From CAZSWS01 sp964610765 (GTDB lineage Bacteria > Bacteroidota > Bacteroidia > Bacteroidales > Tannerellaceae): a stretch of 25,055 nt of DNA. The notes under the pieces were generated by a model, which searched no databases, was not told where the DNA came from, and worked only from the letters and a program-made list of their open reading frames with translations. Location of the stretch: assembly GCA_964610765.1 (NCBI GenBank), contig CAZSWS010000039.1, positions 1-25,055 of the forward strand. The letters run 5' to 3'. Shown here piece after piece: positions 22,508 to 25,055 of the stretch (positions within the stretch are counted from its first letter, which is position 1; every line of letters begins with the position of its first letter). The position numbers and the translations under genes were made by a program.

Positions 22508-23500
22508 TTATAAGATACGTACACTTTTATGCGGGGCACTGCCTCTGCTTGCTTTTTTCAAACGGAAGTTTATCCGAGCAACCACTTCATGACTTCCAGC
22601 CGACTTTCCGGTCCTTGATGTCGTATAGTCATACGCATACCCAACCTGAAAATTATCAAACATCGCCCCAATCATACAGATGACACCCGACTGCGCACCT
22701 GTTCGCCAGGTAACTCCCGCATTAAACTTCTTGTCATATACAACCCGGCCCGTTATGTCTGCGTAAAAGGCTGTTTTAGCTGATTGCGTATAATCCGTAT
22801 AAAAGCCTTTCGTACTCGACTGCATAAAGACAGCGGGTTGTAATTCAAACAACGAGTTTTTCAGCTGAATATTGTATCCGGCAGCGAAATTAAATGAGCG
22901 TTGCAAAGTTCCCTCCTGTATTTCATCGAGTTCAATCGAAGGCTGTCCGGCATGCAACATTCCAATGCCCATATAAAATTGTTTATGCCTGAAATACATC
23001 CCCATATTTATATCGAATGTTGAGCCACTGATATCAGTGGTGGGCATACCTGTATCTCCCGACCCATCGGTAGATGATGGGTTATTTTCTTCAGGACGGG
23101 CGGTAGAGCCTTTCACCTTTTGGCTGTATATGCCCGGCTGAATACCTATAGCTACTTCTCCACCCCACAACTTGTATTTAAAGTTATATTGCAGTGCTTT
23201 GAGTGTATTTTTATATATGCCTCCCTCGTTTGAATAGAACAGCACACCCACTCCGTGACGAGTCACACCCAGATGGATAGGCATATCTGCCTGAACGAAA
23301 TAATAACCGGGCGTGTCATCCATACCCGCCCATTGGCGTTTATAGATAGAGGTGGCGTTAATGTCTCCACTACTACCGGCCCATGCCGGATTATAGTAGC
23401 CCAACGCCATGTGATGCTGAGAAAACTGAGCTTCCGTCTGTCCGCTCATCGTCCCTCCCAGACTGCATATAATAAAAACAATAAAAGCGATTCGCTTCAT
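22508..23500 (-). CDS. porP: Type IX secretion outer-membrane protein PorP/SprF family
   Basis: PorP is an outer-membrane beta-barrel associated with the PorK-PorN ring and with exported substrates. The 330-residue protein has a signal peptide (MKRIAFIVFIICSLGGTMSGQ) and the typical opening QFSQHHMALGYYNPAWAGSSGD. Repeated amphipathic strands with aromatic ends (e.g. TFDINMGMYFRHKQFYMGIG) lead to YAYDYTTSRTGKSAGSHEV, the conserved C-terminal SprF/PorP motif. It is the first gene of the operon; the 263-nt region upstream contains no promoter I can assign with confidence. The order porP-porK-porL-porM-porN is that of P. gingivalis. Confidence 0.93.
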   Translation of the reverse strand: MKRIAFIVFIICSLGGTMSGQTEAQFSQHHMALGYYNPAWAGSSGDINATSIYKRQWAGMDDTPGYYFVQADMPIHLGVTRHGVGVLFYSNEGGIYKNTLKALQYNFKYKLWGGEVAIGIQPGIYSQKVKGSTARPEENNPSSTDGSGDTGMPTTDISGSTFDINMGMYFRHKQFYMGIGMLHAGQPSIELDEIQEGTLQRSFNFAAGYNIQLKNSLFELQPAVFMQSSTKGFYTDYTQSAKTAFYADITGRVVYDKKFNAGVTWRTGAQSGVICMIGAMFDNFQVGYAYDYTTSRTGKSAGSHEVVARINFRLKKASRGSAPHKSVRIL

Positions 23501-23723
23501 GTATATATAATAGGTAAATCGTTCTACTTATTATAAACTATAAAATCATGAATAAATTGTATAGAGAGTCTTAGTAAAAGCAATTATTCATTTATATCAG
23601 TAGCCCACCACGATAAAAACAGACTAGCTCTCTTGAATGATTGATTTGAATTAAATGAGAGAATAACGCATAATTAGTTCCCATAAATTATATTTTAATA
23701 ATTTTTTGTGCTATTTTGTAGAA

Positions 23724-23737
23724 CCGAAACATTTCGG
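23724..23737. promoter_or_regulatory. Inverted repeat in the hdeD-like gene leader
   Basis: CCGAAAcaTTTCGG is a 6-bp inverted repeat with a 2-nt spacer, 27 nt upstream of the ATG at 23764 and just after a -7-like TATTTTG (23712-23718). It could be an operator or a leader hairpin; nothing else in the 23501-23763 gap is supported. Confidence 0.3.
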
Positions 23738-23763
23738 CATAATTCTTTTTAAAATACTAAGTG

Positions 23764-24336
23764 ATGAATAATTCTTTATTAAACGAAGTAAAAGAGCGAG
23801 TGAAATTTTGGTGGGTATCCCTCCTGGTAGGTATTTTGACTTTATTGGTTGGAGTTTGGTCTGCGGCGGCTCCTCTCTCTACGCTAGGCGTATTAACAAT
23901 CATCTTCATTGCAAGTTTAATTGCAAATGGTGCTTTTGATATTATTTTTTCGATAATAAATCGTAAAAACTTAAATGGTTGGGGATGGACACTAGCGTTA
24001 GGTATTCTCAGTTTTATATTTGGCTTTATCTTAATCACCAAGCCTATTGAAAGCATACTGGTTCTGGCTTATTTAGCCGGATTTTGGATGATGTTTGTTT
24101 CTATCACAAGCATCAGTGGATCGATTGAAATGCAACGTGTTGGCATAAAAGGCTGGGGATGGATGCTTGCTTTTGGAATAGTAGGGGTGATATTCTCATT
24201 CTTACTAATTGCAAATCCGGCATTTGCAGCAGCATATATAGCGATATTGTTTTCTATTTCCTTAATCCTATATGGCGCTATCCGTATATTCTTTGCTTTT
24301 AAGCTCAGAAAAATAAACAAGACATTGAACAAGTAA
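23764..24336 (+). CDS. HdeD-family membrane protein (DUF308)
   Basis: The 190-residue product, starting MNNSLLNEVKERVKFWW, has six hydrophobic helices arranged as three pairs. GWGWTLALGILSFIFGFILI and GWGWMLAFGIVGVIFSFLL are the internal repeat that marks the HdeD family. The E. coli relative is linked to acid resistance at high cell density; the function in Bacteroidota is not known. A GTG one codon earlier (23761) is in frame, but ATG is preferred. It is divergent from porP and is closed by a strong terminator. Confidence 0.85.
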   Translation: MNNSLLNEVKERVKFWWVSLLVGILTLLVGVWSAAAPLSTLGVLTIIFIASLIANGAFDIIFSIINRKNLNGWGWTLALGILSFIFGFILITKPIESILVLAYLAGFWMMFVSITSISGSIEMQRVGIKGWGWMLAFGIVGVIFSFLLIANPAFAAAYIAILFSISLILYGAIRIFFAFKLRKINKTLNK

Positions 24337-24344
24337 AAATAATC

Positions 24345-24376
24345 AACCGCCTCCAATCAAAGAGGCGGTTTTTTTT
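24345..24376 (+). terminator. Terminator after the HdeD-family gene
   Basis: AACCGCCTC at 24345-24353 and GAGGCGGTT at 24362-24370 form a perfect 9-bp GC-rich stem with an 8-nt loop. It is followed by six further T residues. Confidence 0.92.
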
Positions 24377-24434
24377 AGTTCTTTTTTTACAATATTCGCA
24401 TAATACTTAAGCTCATCTTTAACTAAGAAAACAT

Positions 24435-24707
24435 TTATTTAAATAAATCTGAATGACTACCGAGCCTAATTAACTTTATGATTTCTTCTGTTTCATCAAT
24501 CCAAATAAGTAAAAAATCATTTTCAATATGGCATTCCATATAGCCTTTGTAGTTTCCTCTCAATAAATGGGGCTTATATTCTGGTGGAACTATTCCTGTT
24601 TCCTGCAACAGCTCAAGCACAATTTCTAAACTTGCAATTTTATCGGGATTATTACAGTATCTTTTCAAGTCTTTCTTAAATTGACTTGTCAGTTTGAATA
24701 TTCTCAT
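24435..24707 (-). CDS. YafQ-family type II toxin (RelE superfamily mRNA interferase)
   Basis: The 90-residue protein matches the RelE/YafQ ribosome-dependent mRNA endonuclease family. Catalytic residues of E. coli YafQ have counterparts: His47 (His50), His60 (His63), Asp64 (Asp67), Arg81 (Arg83) and His85 (His87), followed by Phe89. The motifs are PPEYKPHLLRGNYKGYMECH and RLGSHSDLF. It begins inside the stop of the antitoxin gene (ATGA overlap), so translation is coupled. All active-site positions are present, so it is probably functional. Confidence 0.92.
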   Translation of the reverse strand: MRIFKLTSQFKKDLKRYCNNPDKIASLEIVLELLQETGIVPPEYKPHLLRGNYKGYMECHIENDFLLIWIDETEEIIKLIRLGSHSDLFK

Positions 24708-24949
24708 AAATCTGCTACAAATTCTTTAAACCCTTTTAGCTTCAACGTTTCTAAATCTTTTCCGCTTTCCGCTTCCTTCATTGCTTTTAAAGTAGTTTTG
24801 TTCGGTTCATTATACACGCTATCCATGAGAATGCATTCTACATAATTGTTTAAACTTCTGTTTGCTTTCCTTGCTTCTGCTTTCAGCCTATTCAGTAGCC
24901 TTTCATCAAGTCTAAAAGCTGTTTGTTTTTTGATTGCGCTTGCCTCCAT
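24704..24949 (-). CDS. Ribbon-helix-helix antitoxin of the YafQ-type toxin
   Basis: The 81-residue antitoxin has an N-terminal ribbon-helix-helix DNA-binding region (KKQTAFRLDERLLNRLKAEA, then RSLNNYVECIL; about residues 7-45). A flexible, charged C-terminal part (about 46-81) would wrap the toxin. It is placed first in the operon and overlaps the toxin gene by 4 nt. It should repress its own promoter through the direct repeats just upstream. Antitoxins of this type are labile proteins. Confidence 0.88.
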   Translation of the reverse strand: MEASAIKKQTAFRLDERLLNRLKAEARKANRSLNNYVECILMDSVYNEPNKTTLKAMKEAESGKDLETLKLKGFKEFVADL

Positions 24950-24979
24950 TGTTATACTAATGTTATATATGTGTTATAC
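24950..24979. promoter_or_regulatory. Three direct repeats, probable antitoxin operator
   Basis: TGTTATAC (24950), TGTTATAT (24961) and TGTTATAC (24972) repeat with an exact 11-nt period, one turn of the helix. They lie between the -7 box and the antitoxin start codon. Ribbon-helix-helix repressors bind this kind of tandem array cooperatively. Confidence 0.7.
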
Positions 24980-25008
24980 AAATGTAGTGCTTTTTTTTAC
25001 ACAACAAA
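24979..25008 (-). promoter_or_regulatory. Promoter of the toxin-antitoxin operon
   Basis: On the minus strand TTTG (25008-25005), 18 nt spacer and TACATTTG (24986-24979, perfect -7). The start site would fall near 24974, inside the direct repeats, so repressor binding would block initiation. Confidence 0.65.
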
Positions 25009-25055
25009 TATTTCAACATATTAATTTCGAGCAACTACCCAGAAACCATAGATCT

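Noticed and set aside
23757..24056. Minus-strand open frame of 99 codons
   Set aside because: It overlaps the HdeD-family gene, has no promoter and shows no family motif.
25050..25055. AGATCT (BglII site) at the end of the window as a cloning scar
   Set aside because: A six-base site at an arbitrary window edge is expected by chance and nothing vector-like adjoins it.

Overview
The window looks like a chromosomal segment from a member of the Bacteroidales (phylum Bacteroidota). Four things point there. It carries a complete core type IX secretion (T9SS) operon in the order porP-porK-porL-porM-porN. It has a bifunctional lpxC-fabZ fusion. Most promoters that can be seen are of the Bacteroidota type (TAnnTTTG at -7, TTTG-like at -33). 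Shine-Dalgarno sequences are generally absent. Genus cannot be fixed from the sequence alone. A T9SS-bearing lineage related to Porphyromonadaceae, Tannerellaceae or Dysgonomonadaceae fits best.

Layout. (1) 1-2400: a small PLDc_N membrane protein, a secreted Lys/Ala/Glu-rich helical protein and the Na+/H+ antiporter NhaA. (2) 2536-4652: what appears to be the wreck of a nitrite-respiration (nrf) locus. A Crp/Fnr-family regulator and a NimA-like flavoprotein sit downstream of an nrfH gene that stops after two of four haem sites. That gene runs directly into the last third of a ccsA cytochrome c assembly gene, so the rest of nrfH, any nrfA, ccsB and most of ccsA are missing. The promoter and a perfect 18-bp palindrome at about -41 are still intact. 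(3) 4776-6533: a possible 30-residue membrane microprotein, then mgsA and an isolated leuB in one operon. (4) 6594-6693: a striking array of four 22-nt palindromic units whose outer ends are exact inverted repeats, between convergent genes. (5) 6780-10443: a secreted TPR protein on the minus strand, then an mscS plus M15-like lipoprotein pair and a LysM-containing glucosaminidase, all envelope functions. (6) 10482-16899: housekeeping purM-prfA-pyrF, then lpxD-lpxC/fabZ-lpxA for lipid A and fatty acid synthesis, ended by a strong terminator. (7) 16996-23500, minus strand: a YqaA-family membrane protein, then the T9SS operon. (8) 23764-25055: an HdeD-family membrane protein and a YafQ-type toxin-antitoxin pair with a three-repeat operator.

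How they fit together. PorL and PorM form the inner-membrane motor of T9SS, PorK and PorN the periplasmic ring, and PorP is an outer-membrane partner. The Lpx enzymes build the lipid A of the same outer membrane, and the MscS, M15-like and LysM proteins act on turgor and peptidoglycan. The most unusual items are the nrfH/ccsA deletion joint with its surviving regulatory site, the 22-nt palindrome array, and the orphan leuB coupled to mgsA. No phage, insertion sequence, CRISPR array, rRNA or tRNA was recognised.
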